Shown piece after piece: positions 39,067-49,004 of a stretch of DNA of 64,000 nt (within the stretch, counting starts at the first letter, position 1; each line of letters begins with the position of its first letter). Under the pieces are notes generated by a model. The model was given only the letters and a program-made list of their open reading frames with translations, made no database searches and was not told the origin of the DNA. Origin of the DNA: Polynucleobacter sp. MWH-Jannik1A5 (GTDB taxonomy: Bacteria > Pseudomonadota > Gammaproteobacteria > Burkholderiales > Burkholderiaceae); contig NZ_JACVPQ010000001.1 in NCBI RefSeq assembly GCF_018881795.1, positions 1,746,900 to 1,810,899 of the forward strand. The letters run 5' to 3'. Made by a program: the position numbers and the translations under genes.

Positions 39067-39816
39067 ATGGCTCCAGGAAATCCTTCAAAAAAGAAATGTC
39101 ATGCGCTTTTGCCAACAGCGGGCACAGGCTCACGTCTCGGTGGAGAGCTCCCTAAGCAATTTCAGCAGTTGGCAGGAAAGCCAATGCTTTGCTATGCGCT
39201 AGAAGCTTTTTTAAACACCCCTCAAGTGGAGTCAATCTGGATTGGCGTGAACCCTGGGTTTATTGATAACCCCATTTTGCAAGTAATTGCTAATGGCGCT
39301 CATCAGATTCAATTTTTGCCAACGGGTGGACCAACCAGGCAAGAGACGGTTAGAAATACATTAGCTGCAATGCTCAAAGCAGGCGTCCCTGATGATGATT
39401 GGATCTTGGTTCACGATGCGGCTAGACCAGGGATAACACCTGCACTCATAGAGAAGTTAATTCACACGGTTGAAGCAGCAAATGCTGGCGGCATATTGGC
39501 CGTGCCTTTAGCGGATACTCTTAAGCAAGCAGATCTGGATTCAGTAGTAGCTGGAAACATCCCACACTCGGAAAGAACGATTCCCCGCGAACATCTCTGG
39601 CAAGCACAAACCCCGCAGATGTTTGGTTTAAAGCAGTTACACGATGCTCTAGAAAGCGCCATTCGTCTTGAAGCTGATGTAACAGATGAGGCCAGTGCAA
39701 TAGAGTTAGTCGGTGTTAAGCCATTGCTAATTGAAGGTGTCGCCCGCAATTTCAAGGTAACCCATCCTGCAGACTGGGAGCTGATGCAGCTACTGTTAAA
39801 TGCACGAGCTAAGTAA
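39067..39816 (+). CDS. ispD: 2-C-methyl-D-erythritol 4-phosphate cytidylyltransferase
   Basis: 249-residue enzyme of the MEP isoprenoid route. The CTP loop is LLPTAGTGSRLGGELPKQF, and VHDAARPGI and the late DEASAIE segment are typical. I chose ATG 39067; an in-frame ATG at 39019 would run through the start of mfd. The gene ends 9 bases before ispF, forming an ispD-ispF pair. Confidence 0.94.
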   Translation: MAPGNPSKKKCHALLPTAGTGSRLGGELPKQFQQLAGKPMLCYALEAFLNTPQVESIWIGVNPGFIDNPILQVIANGAHQIQFLPTGGPTRQETVRNTLAAMLKAGVPDDDWILVHDAARPGITPALIEKLIHTVEAANAGGILAVPLADTLKQADLDSVVAGNIPHSERTIPREHLWQAQTPQMFGLKQLHDALESAIRLEADVTDEASAIELVGVKPLLIEGVARNFKVTHPADWELMQLLLNARAK

Positions 39817-39825
39817 AGATCAAAT

Positions 39826-40329
39826 ATGACCCAAAGCAATCACCATATTCCACAGTTTCGCATTGGCCAGGGTTATGACGTTCATGCCTTAGTTCCTGAT
39901 CGCAAACTCATCCTAGGGGGTGTTCATATTCCTTTTGAAAAGGGTTTATTGGGACATTCTGATGCAGATGCTCTTTTGCATTCTCTAACGGATGCCTTAT
40001 TAGGCGCTGCTGGATTAAATGATATCGGGCAGTTATTTCCGGATACGGATCCTCAGTTCAAGGATATGGATAGCCGAATCTTGCTCAGAGCAGCCCTTCA
40101 GAAGGTTCAGGCGGCAGGGTTTCAAATAGGCAATGTTGATGCCACCATCATCTGCCAAAAGCCAAAATTGGCCGATTTTTTGCCAGAAATGGTCCGTAAT
40201 ATTGCGGCCGATTTGGCCGTTACCCCAAGCCATGTCAACCTTAAAGCCAAGACCAACGAATCCCTTGGGCACCTGGGCAGGGGAGAGGGCATCGCTGTAC
40301 ATGCAGTAGCTTTGCTCTACAAGGCCTAA
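39826..40329 (+). CDS. ispF: 2-C-methyl-D-erythritol 2,4-cyclodiphosphate synthase
   Basis: 167-residue enzyme that follows IspD and IspE. The zinc-site motif GYDVHAL, then [21 protein letters not shown] and [15 protein letters not shown] are hallmarks. It is coupled to ispD and followed by the tRNA-Leu gene. Confidence 0.95.
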   Translation: MTQSNHHIPQFRIGQGYDVHALVPDRKLILGGVHIPFEKGLLGHSDADALLHSLTDALLGAAGLNDIGQLFPDTDPQFKDMDSRILLRAALQKVQAAGFQIGNVDATIICQKPKLADFLPEMVRNIAADLAVTPSHVNLKAKTNESLGHLGRGEGIAVHAVALLYKA

Positions 40330-40407
40330 AACAATCTCTAAAACCCTAGGCATTGTAGAATTACGGTCTTTAGAGTGAAGTCTAGGCTTGGCAGTTTGCG
40401 GATATTC

Positions 40408-40494
40408 GCGAGGATGGCGAAATTGGTAGACGCACCAGGTTTAGGTCCTGACGCCAGAAATGGTGTGGGGGTTCGAGTCCCCCTCCTCGCACCA
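40408..40494 (+). tRNA. tRNA-Leu (anticodon TAG)
   Basis: The acceptor stem is GCGAGGA with TCCTCGC. The anticodon loop TTTAGGT gives TAG; there is a long class II variable arm (GCCAGAAATGGTG region), T-loop TTCGAGT and encoded CCA. It lies between ispF and tig. Confidence 0.95.
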
Positions 40495-40551
40495 CAAGAT
40501 TGCTACTTGGCTTGGACTTCACATTTCCAGATCTTCAATTAAGAGACGAGA

Positions 40552-41889
40552 ATGGCTGTGCAGATAGAAAATTTAGGTTCACTAGACCGCAAAATGACTT
40601 TGGAGTTCGCTCGTGCCGATTTGGCAAAAGCGCGCGAGGCCCGCTTGGCTAAAGTTGGTAAGACCATGAAGATGGCCGGCTTCCGTCCAGGCAAGGTTCC
40701 AAAGAACATTATTGAAAAACAACACGGCATGCAAATTGATTTCGAATTGCAATTCGATAAAGCAGCTGAACTCTTTTATGAGATGGCACAAAAGGAAGGT
40801 GTGGCTTTAGCTGGCCAACCTCGTCTAGAGCCTAAGAGTGAGCTCGAAGCAGAGAAGGTTGTGTTTGATGCCTTCTTTGAAGTATTGCCAGAAGTAAAGA
40901 TTGGCGACTTTAGTAAAGCTGAAGTAAGTAAGTACACAACAGATATTGGCGAAGCCGAAATTGACCGCGCTTTAGATGTATTGCGTAAACAGCAAGTCCA
41001 TTACCACGCGCGCGGTGAGGCTGGTGCCCATGGCGACGGCGGCTCTAATACTGCGGCACAAGCAGGCGACCAAGTTGTGATCGATTTTGTTGGCAAGATC
41101 GATGGCGTTGAATTCGCTGGCGGTAAAGCGGAAAACTTTGAATATGTATTGGGCGAAGGTCGCATGCTTCCTGAATTTGAAGCAGCTACCTTAGGTCTAA
41201 AAGTTGGCGAGAGCAAATCCTTCCCCTTAAGCTTTCCCGCTGACTACCACGGTAAAGATGTTGCCGGTAAGACTGCGGAGTTCACTATCACGGTTAAGGC
41301 CGTTAATTGGGCCCATCTACCAGCCGTTGATGACGCATTTGCATTGTCATTAGGTGTTACTGAAGGTGGCGTTGCAAAAATGCGCGCTGAAGTAAAAGAG
41401 AATTTAGATCGCGAAGTAAAACGTCGCATTACTTCTCTAATGAAAAATGAAGTCATGGATAAGCTCAATGACTTATGTGAGTTGGATGTTCCTAAATCTC
41501 TCGTTGCCTCAGAGCAAGAGCGTTTGGTTGAGAATGCTCGTCAAGACTTGATGCAGCGCGGCGTTCCTAATGCAAAGGATGCCCCAATTCCAGTAGAGAT
41601 CTTTGCGGAGCAAGCTACGAAGCGCGTTCGTCTTGGATTGATCTTGAGTGAACTAGTTAAGAAGCAAAATTTGGCCGCTACCGCTGACCAAATTAAGGCG
41701 GAAATTGATGAGCAAGCAGCAACTTACGAAGATCCTAAAGAGGTAGTTCGTTGGTTCTACAGCAATCCAAGCCGTTTAAAGGACATCGAAAACCTAGTGC
41801 TTGAAGATAACGTGATTAAATATTTCACGTCTCAAGCCAAGGTAAGCGATAAGGCCGTTACCTTTGAAGAACTCAGCAAGCTAAACTAA
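40552..41889 (+). CDS. tig: trigger factor
   Basis: 445-residue ribosome-bound chaperone. The N-terminal ribosome-binding loop holds GFRPGKVPKNI, the FKBP-type PPIase domain spans about 160-250 (DQVVIDFVGKIDGVEF), and a long helical C-terminal arm follows. An Ala/Gly-rich insert lies at about 155-170, just before the PPIase domain. It heads the tig-clpP-clpX-lon proteostasis cluster. Confidence 0.95.
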   Translation: MAVQIENLGSLDRKMTLEFARADLAKAREARLAKVGKTMKMAGFRPGKVPKNIIEKQHGMQIDFELQFDKAAELFYEMAQKEGVALAGQPRLEPKSELEAEKVVFDAFFEVLPEVKIGDFSKAEVSKYTTDIGEAEIDRALDVLRKQQVHYHARGEAGAHGDGGSNTAAQAGDQVVIDFVGKIDGVEFAGGKAENFEYVLGEGRMLPEFEAATLGLKVGESKSFPLSFPADYHGKDVAGKTAEFTITVKAVNWAHLPAVDDAFALSLGVTEGGVAKMRAEVKENLDREVKRRITSLMKNEVMDKLNDLCELDVPKSLVASEQERLVENARQDLMQRGVPNAKDAPIPVEIFAEQATKRVRLGLILSELVKKQNLAATADQIKAEIDEQAATYEDPKEVVRWFYSNPSRLKDIENLVLEDNVIKYFTSQAKVSDKAVTFEELSKLN

Positions 41890-41931
41890 GTTATAAATTA
41901 AGTCATCCATTTACCCATAAGAGGTTTCAAA

Positions 41932-42561
41932 ATGATCCATAACCATTCTCAGTCTGAAAATCTAGAACCAAAAGGCTTGGGCTTGGTTCCAATGGTGATT
42001 GAAACCTCTGGTAGAGGTGAGCGTGCTTACGACATCTACTCCAGATTACTGCGTGAGCGCGTTGTCTTTTTGGTTGGCGAAGTAAATGATCAAACTGCTA
42101 ACTTAGTGATTGCTCAGTTGTTGTTTCTTGAGAGTGAAAACCCAGATAAAGAAATTTCTTTGTACATTAATTCTCCTGGCGGTTCTGTTTCAGCTGGCTT
42201 AGCAATTTATGACACGATGCAATTTATTAAGCCTCATGTCAGCACATTGTGCATGGGTATGGCTGCAAGCATGGGTGCGTTCCTCTTGTGCGCCGGCGAA
42301 AAAGGTAAGCGTTATGCCTTGCCAAATTCCCGTGTAATGATTCATCAGCCTTTGGGTGGTGCGCGCGGTCAAGCCTCTGATATCGAAATTCAAGCTCGTG
42401 AAATTCTGTACCTACGTGAACGCTTAAATAAAATTTTGGCTGATCGTACCGGTCAATCTATCGAAACTATTGCTAAAGACACTGATCGCGATAACTTTAT
42501 GTCTGCTGACCAAGCCCGTGATTATGGTTTGATCGACAAAGTTATCGAGAAGCGCCCTTAA
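41932..42561 (+). CDS. clpP: ATP-dependent Clp protease proteolytic subunit
   Basis: 209-residue serine protease forming the ClpP barrel. The catalytic Ser is S113 in GMAASMGAF and His is H138 in [12 protein letters not shown] precedes its ATG. It pairs with clpX, 30 bases downstream. Confidence 0.96.
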   Translation: MIHNHSQSENLEPKGLGLVPMVIETSGRGERAYDIYSRLLRERVVFLVGEVNDQTANLVIAQLLFLESENPDKEISLYINSPGGSVSAGLAIYDTMQFIKPHVSTLCMGMAASMGAFLLCAGEKGKRYALPNSRVMIHQPLGGARGQASDIEIQAREILYLRERLNKILADRTGQSIETIAKDTDRDNFMSADQARDYGLIDKVIEKRP

Positions 42562-42591
42562 TTTTCTTATCCAATATTTATCGAGCCCATT

Positions 42592-43953
42592 TTGAGTGAT
42601 ACAAACACAACTAATTCATCAGATAAAGTTCTGTATTGTTCTTTTTGCGGCAAGAGTCAGCATGAAGTAAAAAAACTCATTGCTGGCCCATCTGTATTTA
42701 TCTGTGATGAGTGCATAGACCTTTGCACCGATATTATTCAAGAAGAGATTGCCAAGCTCCCCAAGGAAGATGGTGATGACTCCTTGCCAACACCGCATCA
42801 AATTCGTGAAAACTTAGATCAATACGTTATTGGTCAAGATCACGCTAAGAAAACACTAGCTGTAGCGGTCTATAACCACTACAAGCGCTTGCAGTATTTG
42901 CCTAAGTCTAAAAAAGAGAAGTTGGACAAAGACGGCAAGCCAGTAGAGACTGCCGACAAGAAAGAATCTAAGCTTCCCGCCAAAGCAATGGTTGATGGCG
43001 TTGAGTTGGCTAAGAGCAATATTCTTTTAATTGGCCCTACCGGTTCAGGTAAAACGCTTTTAGCGCAAACACTAGCCCGTATGTTAGACGTCCCATTTGT
43101 GATGGCCGATGCAACGACATTGACTGAAGCGGGTTATGTTGGTGAAGACGTTGAAAATATTATTCAAAAGTTATTGCAAGCTTGCGACTACAACGTAGAA
43201 AAAGCACAGCGCGGGATTGTCTATATTGATGAGATCGATAAGATTTCACGTAAGTCAGATAATCCATCGATTACTCGTGATGTTTCAGGTGAAGGCGTTC
43301 AGCAGGCGCTGTTAAAGCTGGTTGAAGGCACTATGGCTTCTGTGCCGCCACAAGGTGGCCGCAAACATCCGAATCAAGATTTCTTGCAAGTAGATACAAC
43401 TAATATTTTGTTTATTTGCGGCGGCGCTTTTGATGGTCTTGAAAAGGCCATTCAACAACGCACCGCTAAAACCGGCATCGGTTTTAATGCAACCGTTCCA
43501 GGTAAAGATGATCGCGGCGTAAGCGACCTCTTGATCGAAGTGGAGCCAGAAGACTTGATTAAGTTTGGCTTGATTCCAGAGTTAATTGGTCGTCTGCCGG
43601 TTGTGGCTACTTTGGCCCAATTGGATGAAGAGGCTTTAATACAGATTCTAACTGAGCCTAAAAATGCTTTGGTTAAGCAATATCAGGCTCTGTTGACCAT
43701 GGAGGGCTCTGAGCTCGAAGTGCGTCGTGAGGCTCTATCTGCTATCGCTAAAAAGGCAATTGCGCGCAAAACAGGTGCTCGTGGCCTCAGATCCATTCTT
43801 GAAGGCTCTTTGATGGATGTCATGTACGACCTGCCATCACTCAAGAATGTCCAAAAAGTCGTCATTGATGAAAGCAGCATCGCTGAGGGTGGAAAACCAC
43901 TTTTGGTCTACAAGCAAGACGCTGAACAGGCAGATTTGAGCAAAAAAGCCTAA
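42592..43953 (+). CDS. clpX: ATP-dependent Clp protease ATPase subunit ClpX
   Basis: 453-residue AAA+ unfoldase. The N-terminal zinc domain has CSFCGKS and CDECIDLC, Walker A is GPTGSGKT, Walker B is VYIDEIDKI, and the ClpP-contacting loop appears as LIGRLPV with pore loop residues nearby. A charged insert (about residues 105-130, Lys-rich) precedes Walker A. The start is TTG, since no in-frame ATG lies before the zinc domain. A terminator follows. Confidence 0.95.
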   Translation: MSDTNTTNSSDKVLYCSFCGKSQHEVKKLIAGPSVFICDECIDLCTDIIQEEIAKLPKEDGDDSLPTPHQIRENLDQYVIGQDHAKKTLAVAVYNHYKRLQYLPKSKKEKLDKDGKPVETADKKESKLPAKAMVDGVELAKSNILLIGPTGSGKTLLAQTLARMLDVPFVMADATTLTEAGYVGEDVENIIQKLLQACDYNVEKAQRGIVYIDEIDKISRKSDNPSITRDVSGEGVQQALLKLVEGTMASVPPQGGRKHPNQDFLQVDTTNILFICGGAFDGLEKAIQQRTAKTGIGFNATVPGKDDRGVSDLLIEVEPEDLIKFGLIPELIGRLPVVATLAQLDEEALIQILTEPKNALVKQYQALLTMEGSELEVRREALSAIAKKAIARKTGARGLRSILEGSLMDVMYDLPSLKNVQKVVIDESSIAEGGKPLLVYKQDAEQADLSKKA

Positions 43954-43977
43954 ATTCTTAGGGTTTTCGCTATTTTT

Positions 43978-43999
43978 GGGGCATTTTTGCCCCTTTTTT
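43978..43999 (+). terminator. intrinsic terminator after clpX
   Basis: 6-bp stem GGGGCA / TGCCCC with a 4-nt T loop, followed directly by six T. It lies 25 bases past the clpX stop and separates the clp genes from lon. Confidence 0.85.
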
Positions 44000-44011
44000 G
44001 TCTTTTTACCC

Positions 44012-44039
44012 CTTGTTTTTCTCTTAAGCCTACCCATAT
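44012..44039 (+). promoter_or_regulatory. possible heat-shock (sigma-32) promoter of lon
   Basis: CTTGTT at 44012-44017 and CCCATAT at 44033-44039 are 15 bases apart, resembling the sigma-32 pattern CTTGAA-N13-15-CCCCAT. It lies about 105 bases before the lon start, in a region that needs a promoter because a terminator precedes it. A short dyad CTACC/GGTAG (44030-44045) overlaps the -10. This is pattern reading only. Confidence 0.35.
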
Positions 44040-44142
44040 AGGTAGTATGCTACTCATGAATAATGTCTGTATTTAGTGGCTAGCGGTTTAACTGCTACTA
44101 AAGAGGACTTTTGAGGTTTGATTACTTTGGAGGATTTGCCCC

Positions 44143-46575
44143 ATGCCTGGCCACTTATTACTACCCTCTGAACCCATTCAACTACCTTTACTCCCTTTAA
44201 GGGATGTAGTTGTGTTCCCCCATATGGTGATCCCGTTATTCGTGGGTCGCCCAAAATCTATTAAAGCCCTTGAAGCGGCTATGGAAACTGGCAAAAATGT
44301 ACTTTTAGTAGCCCAAAAAGCGGCCGCTAAGGATGAGCCTGTTATTGAAGACCTCTACGAGGTTGGCTGTATTGCCAATATTTTGCAAATGTTGAAATTG
44401 CCCGATGGCACTGTAAAAGTGTTGGTTGAGGGTGTGCAGCGCGCTGAAGTAAGTCAAATTGAAGATAGCCTTGGTTACTTCAATTGTGAGGCAACACCAA
44501 CCGCTATTAACGCCATTGATGCACATGAAACAGAGGCATTGCGTCGAGCAATCATGGCGCAGTTTGATCAATACGTAAAGCTAAACAAAAAGGTGCCTCA
44601 GGAGATCCTGTCTTCATTAGGTGGAATTGATGATCCAAGTCGCTTGGCTGACACTATATGTGCGCATTTGCCTGTGAAGCTTGAGCAGAAACAGCGCTTG
44701 CTGGAAATGACAGATGTCGTTCAGCGTTTAGAGAGCTTGCTTGCTGATTTAGAGAGTGAGATCGATATTTTGCAAGTGGAGAAGCGCATTCGTGGACGCG
44801 TGAAGCGTCAGATGGAAAAGAGCCAACGCGAATACTACTTAAATGAGCAAGTTAAAGCGATTCAAAAAGAATTAGGCGAGGGCGAAGAGGGTGCTGATCT
44901 TGAGGAGCTAGAGAAGCGTATCAAAGCCGCACGCATGCCTAAGGAGGCTTTGAAGAAAGCTGAGTCAGAGCTTAAGAAACTCAAGTTGATGTCACCAATG
45001 TCAGCAGAGGCTACGGTTATTCGCAACTTTATTGATACGCTCGTGAATTTACCTTGGAAGAAAAAAACCAAGATTAACAACGACCTCACCAATGCTGAAA
45101 AAGTGTTAGACGAAGATCACTATGGCTTGGATAAGGTGAAAGAACGTATCTTGGAGTACCTCGCAGTTCAGCAACGCGTTGATCGTGTGAAGGCGCCGAT
45201 TCTTTGTTTAGTAGGTCCTCCTGGTGTTGGCAAGACATCACTTGGTCAATCCATTGCGCGTGCCACCAATCGAAAATTTGTGCGCATGGCCTTAGGTGGT
45301 GTGCGCGACGAGTCTGAGATTCGCGGTCATCGTAGGACTTATATTGGCTCAATGCCAGGCAAGATTTTGACAAGTCTTACTAAGGTTGGTGTGCGTAATC
45401 CTTTATTCCTCTTGGATGAGGTTGATAAGATGGGTATGGATTTCCGCGGAGACCCAGCTAGCGCCTTGTTGGAGGTGTTGGATCCGGAGCAAAATCACAC
45501 TTTCCAAGATCACTATGTCGAAGTGGATTTTGATTTATCGGATGTGATGTTCGTGGCGACTTCGAATTCGTTAAATATTCCAGGCCCTCTCTTAGATCGC
45601 CTTGAGATCATTCGTCTAGCTGGCTATACGGAGGATGAAAAAACCAGTATTGCCGTTAATTATTTGATTCCTAAGCAAATCAAAAATAATGGCCTGAAAA
45701 AAGACGAACTCAAGATTGAAGATAGCGCTGTACGGAACATGATCCGTTACTACACGCGTGAGGCTGGCGTACGTTCTCTAGAGCGTGAAATCAGCAAGAT
45801 CTGCCGTAAGGTAGTCAAGCTTTTGCTCTTGAAGAAAGAGGCAGCTCCAGTGGTTGTCAATGCAGATAACTTGGAGAAGTTCCTCTCCGTGCGTATGTAC
45901 GACTTTGGTTTGGCTGGTAAAGAAAACCAAGTCGGACAAGTCACTGGTTTGGCATGGACTGAGGTGGGCGGAGATTTGCTCACTATTGAAGCTGCTGTGA
46001 TGCCTGGTAAGGGCGTTATCACTCGCACCGGTTCTATTGGTGACGTCATGAAAGAGTCGGTTGAAGCAGCTCGCACAGTGGTTCGATCTAGAGCTAAACG
46101 TCTTGGCATTGCGGATGAATCTTTTGAGAAGAAGGATATCCATATTCACTTCCCAGATGGCGCTACTCCTAAAGATGGCCCATCGGCTGGCATCGCGATT
46201 ACAACTGCTTTGGTATCTGTGTTTACTGGGATTCCAATTCGATCAGACGTAGCGATGACAGGTGAAATTACCCTGCGCGGTGAGGTTTTGCCTATTGGAG
46301 GCCTGAAGGAAAAACTTCTTGCAGCACATCGCGGCGGCATTAAGTTGGCCTTGATCCCAGAAGAGAATGTGAAGGATCTGATTGACATTCCAGATAACGT
46401 CAAAAATGCAATTGAGATTATTCCGGTTCGTTGGATTGATAAGGTTCTGGAGTTGGCATTAGAACGTATGCCAGAAGCATTGCCTGATCCCACCCCTGAA
46501 GAGTTGGCAAAAAAAGCTGCTGAAGCAAGTAAGGCTAGCGAAAAAAGTGCTGCTCCAGACGTTCTTAAGCACTGA
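44143..46575 (+). CDS. lon: Lon protease
   Basis: 810-residue ATP-dependent protease. The N-terminal substrate domain begins LPLLPLRDVVVFPHMVIPLFVGR. The AAA+ module has GPPGVGKT and LLDEVDKMG, and the C-terminal proteolytic domain has DGPSAGI with catalytic S681, and Lys in the GGLKEKLLAAHRGG segment. The C-terminus ends in an Ala/Ser/Lys-rich tail. In many proteobacteria hupB follows lon; here tRNA-Val follows instead. Confidence 0.96.
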   Translation: MPGHLLLPSEPIQLPLLPLRDVVVFPHMVIPLFVGRPKSIKALEAAMETGKNVLLVAQKAAAKDEPVIEDLYEVGCIANILQMLKLPDGTVKVLVEGVQRAEVSQIEDSLGYFNCEATPTAINAIDAHETEALRRAIMAQFDQYVKLNKKVPQEILSSLGGIDDPSRLADTICAHLPVKLEQKQRLLEMTDVVQRLESLLADLESEIDILQVEKRIRGRVKRQMEKSQREYYLNEQVKAIQKELGEGEEGADLEELEKRIKAARMPKEALKKAESELKKLKLMSPMSAEATVIRNFIDTLVNLPWKKKTKINNDLTNAEKVLDEDHYGLDKVKERILEYLAVQQRVDRVKAPILCLVGPPGVGKTSLGQSIARATNRKFVRMALGGVRDESEIRGHRRTYIGSMPGKILTSLTKVGVRNPLFLLDEVDKMGMDFRGDPASALLEVLDPEQNHTFQDHYVEVDFDLSDVMFVATSNSLNIPGPLLDRLEIIRLAGYTEDEKTSIAVNYLIPKQIKNNGLKKDELKIEDSAVRNMIRYYTREAGVRSLEREISKICRKVVKLLLLKKEAAPVVVNADNLEKFLSVRMYDFGLAGKENQVGQVTGLAWTEVGGDLLTIEAAVMPGKGVITRTGSIGDVMKESVEAARTVVRSRAKRLGIADESFEKKDIHIHFPDGATPKDGPSAGIAITTALVSVFTGIPIRSDVAMTGEITLRGEVLPIGGLKEKLLAAHRGGIKLALIPEENVKDLIDIPDNVKNAIEIIPVRWIDKVLELALERMPEALPDPTPEELAKKAAEASKASEKSAAPDVLKH

Positions 46576-46682
46576 AAATAGGGCGATTTTTCGCTAGTTT
46601 GACTTCATTTATTGAGGTTGGGCTAGCGGAAAATCTACCCCAAAGCCTCGCTTAGGTTACAATCTCACCTTGTAATATTTTG

Positions 46683-46758
46683 GGGCGCTTAGCTCAGTTG
46701 GTAGAGCGTCTGCCTTACACGCAGAATGTCGGGAGTTCGAGCCTCTCAGCGCCCACCA
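46683..46758 (+). tRNA. tRNA-Val (anticodon TAC)
   Basis: The acceptor stem GGGCGCT pairs with AGCGCCC. The anticodon loop CTTACAC gives TAC, the T-loop is TTCGAGC, and CCA is encoded. The T-stem has one G-T wobble. It lies between lon and the ppiD-like gene. Confidence 0.95.
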
Positions 46759-46865
46759 AATTATTGCCAGTTTTTCCTATCCAAGCCTACTCAGGCATTT
46801 CAATGCCAAGCCGCTTTACCCTAGTACACTCCTAGTATTCATCTTTTTTACTAGCGAACTTTTAC

Positions 46866-48329
46866 ATGTTTGATACCGTCCGTAAGCACCAACGATTACT
46901 GCAATTTGTAATGATGCTGTTGATTGTTCCTTCTTTTGCTTTTTTTGGCATCTCCAGCTATTCCAGTTTTCTAGATAAAGAAACGGATCTCGTCAAAATT
47001 AATGGCAAGCCGATTACTGCACAAGAGGTTGAATCAGCAGCTAAACGTCAGGCTGAGCGCGTTGGTGGCAATGCGCAGATCGCACAAAGCTTGCAGTTTA
47101 GACAGGCAATCTTGAATGAACTTTTACAGCAACGTATTTTGGGTTTTGCTGTGGGCGACCTTCGTTTGCAAGTTGGTAAAGAGGCTTTAATTAAAAGCTT
47201 GCAAAATATTCCTCAGATTCGCGCTCTCTATAAACAAGACGGCAGCTTTGATAATGTTCGTTTCAAGCAATTATTAGCAAGTAACGGTTTAAATGAAGAG
47301 CAGTTTTATGCCAGCCAAGCCTTTGATTTAAAAATTAGCCAATTAGTTAACTCAGTGGCGCGTACTGAAATTGCCAATCCCAAATTAGCTGAAATTATCT
47401 CGACTTTGTATGAGACTGAACGTCAAGTACAGGCCATGTCATTTGATGCCAAAGAATACTTATCCAAGGTAAGTCCTACAGAAGAAGAGCTGCAAGCCTT
47501 CTATACCGCAAATGCTAAATTATTTGAGACTCCAGAGTTTGTGGATGTCGAGTACATCGTCCTTAAGGCTGACCCTAAGGAAGATGCCAAAGTATTTAGC
47601 GAGAAGGCCGATCAGTTTGCCAACATGACTTATGACCAATCCGATAGCCTTAAACCGGCGGCGGATAAATTAAAGCTGAGTGTTCAGACGCAAAAGGGTG
47701 TAACGCGTTCAGGTGCTCCAGGCGTTGCCAGAAACCATCCTCTAGCCAATCCTAAGGTAGTTCAATCTTTGTTTGGTGATGAGGCTGTTAAGAACAAGCG
47801 CAATATTGAAGCTGTACAAACTTCTCCAGGTGTATTTGTTTCTGCTCGAGTGGTGACTTTCCATCCGGCACAAACTTTGCCGTATAAAGATGTTGCTGCA
47901 GAAGTGAAGCGTCAAGTAAGTCAGCGTTTAGCAGAAAAGTTAGCAGTTAAAGCAGCTGCCGATCGTTATGCTGCTATTGAAAAAGATCCTAAGGGCGCTT
48001 CTGGTTTTGCTAGTCCAACTTGGGTTTCCAGAAATAAACCTGGCAATTTAGTGGGCGGCGCACTAGATCAAGTGATGTCAATTAATCCCGATAAATTTCC
48101 AGCCCTTGTATCCGTAAGTAATCCAGGCGTTGGAACTACCTTGTATCGAGTGGATCAAGTCCGTCAACCTACAGGCGTGGATGCAAAGGCACATAAAGCT
48201 CAAGCCCAGCAAATTCAGGCCCTAGCAGCTCAGTCTGAATTCGCAGGATTTATGTCCTACTGGCGTGACGTTGCTGGCGTTAAGGTGATCAATCCTCTCA
48301 AGCCAATGTCCTCAGGATCGGGCAGCTAG
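46866..48329 (+). CDS. PpiD-like periplasmic chaperone lacking the parvulin domain
   Basis: 487-residue membrane-anchored folding factor. One N-terminal transmembrane helix (about 11-29) follows MFDTVRKHQR, then comes a SurA/PpiD-type helical domain (about 35-220). Typical PpiD has about 620-640 residues with a parvulin PPIase domain in the middle. Here the pre-parvulin segment ending EYIVLKADP (about 229-237) runs directly into the post-parvulin segment AKVFSEKADQFANMTYDQSD (241-260), and no parvulin motifs (HILI, GGDLG) are seen. The position after lon and tRNA-Val supports ppiD. It probably keeps chaperone but not isomerase activity. Confidence 0.8.
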   Translation: MFDTVRKHQRLLQFVMMLLIVPSFAFFGISSYSSFLDKETDLVKINGKPITAQEVESAAKRQAERVGGNAQIAQSLQFRQAILNELLQQRILGFAVGDLRLQVGKEALIKSLQNIPQIRALYKQDGSFDNVRFKQLLASNGLNEEQFYASQAFDLKISQLVNSVARTEIANPKLAEIISTLYETERQVQAMSFDAKEYLSKVSPTEEELQAFYTANAKLFETPEFVDVEYIVLKADPKEDAKVFSEKADQFANMTYDQSDSLKPAADKLKLSVQTQKGVTRSGAPGVARNHPLANPKVVQSLFGDEAVKNKRNIEAVQTSPGVFVSARVVTFHPAQTLPYKDVAAEVKRQVSQRLAEKLAVKAAADRYAAIEKDPKGASGFASPTWVSRNKPGNLVGGALDQVMSINPDKFPALVSVSNPGVGTTLYRVDQVRQPTGVDAKAHKAQAQQIQALAAQSEFAGFMSYWRDVAGVKVINPLKPMSSGSGS

Positions 48330-48330
48330 G

Positions 48331-48963
48331 TTAGTTACTTTTAAGCAATATTTGATATGGGGCCATAGCGCCCCATACGTTTTTAAAGAGAATGGATTGC
48401 GCTTTTTCATTGGGATGAATCCGATCAGCTTGAAACAGACTCAAGTCTGAGGCAACACCATTTAAAAAGAAGGGTAGTAATTCCACATTCTCTTGTTGTG
48501 ACAGTTTTGTATAAATATCCTTAAATTGCTTTGCGTAGTCCTGCCCATAGTTGGGTGGAATCTGCATTCCAAAAAGCAATACTTTTGCGCCAGATTGCTT
48601 GCTAAGCGCAATCATCTTGCGCAAATTCCTTTCAGACTCCTGGATCGATAGTCCGCGTAATGCATCATTTCCTCCAAGCTCCAGAAACACAATACCCGGC
48701 TTCTTTTGCTCTAGTAGTTTGGGTAATCTAGAGAGGCCACCAGAGCTGGTTTCGCCGCTAATGCTGGCATTGAAAACAGTCCAAGGACTGCCTTGTTTCT
48801 GTAGTTGCTCTTCCAGTAATTTGACCCAGCCAGTCCCACGTGCGAGACCATATTCGGCTGAAAGGCTATCACCCATCACCAGAATGGTCTGCTTTGTCTG
48901 GGCTACTGTGCCAAAGGAAATAAACAGGCAAAATAGAGCAATAGCAGATGTTAGCGCTCTCAT
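48331..48963 (-). CDS. SGNH-hydrolase arylesterase/lysophospholipase (TesA-like)
   Basis: Predicted 210-residue secreted esterase. The signal peptide covers about residues 1-21. SGNH blocks are visible: GDSLSAEYG with nucleophile S33, GGND, and the Asp-His pair in DRIHPNEKA. I chose ATG 48963, which gives a normal signal peptide; ATG 49002 would add 13 residues and abut the divergent start. The gene is divergent from a ybbA-type ATPase, the same pairing as tesA-ybbA in E. coli. Confidence 0.87.
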   Translation of the reverse strand: MRALTSAIALFCLFISFGTVAQTKQTILVMGDSLSAEYGLARGTGWVKLLEEQLQKQGSPWTVFNASISGETSSGGLSRLPKLLEQKKPGIVFLELGGNDALRGLSIQESERNLRKMIALSKQSGAKVLLFGMQIPPNYGQDYAKQFKDIYTKLSQQENVELLPFFLNGVASDLSLFQADRIHPNEKAQSILFKNVWGAMAPYQILLKSN

Positions 48964-49004
48964 TTTTTTACTCAAGAAACTCAACCCAATATATTGATTC
49001 ATTT

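Noticed and set aside
48551..48997. Open frame of 148 codons on the plus strand
   Set aside because: It is antisense to the SGNH esterase, which has all catalytic blocks.
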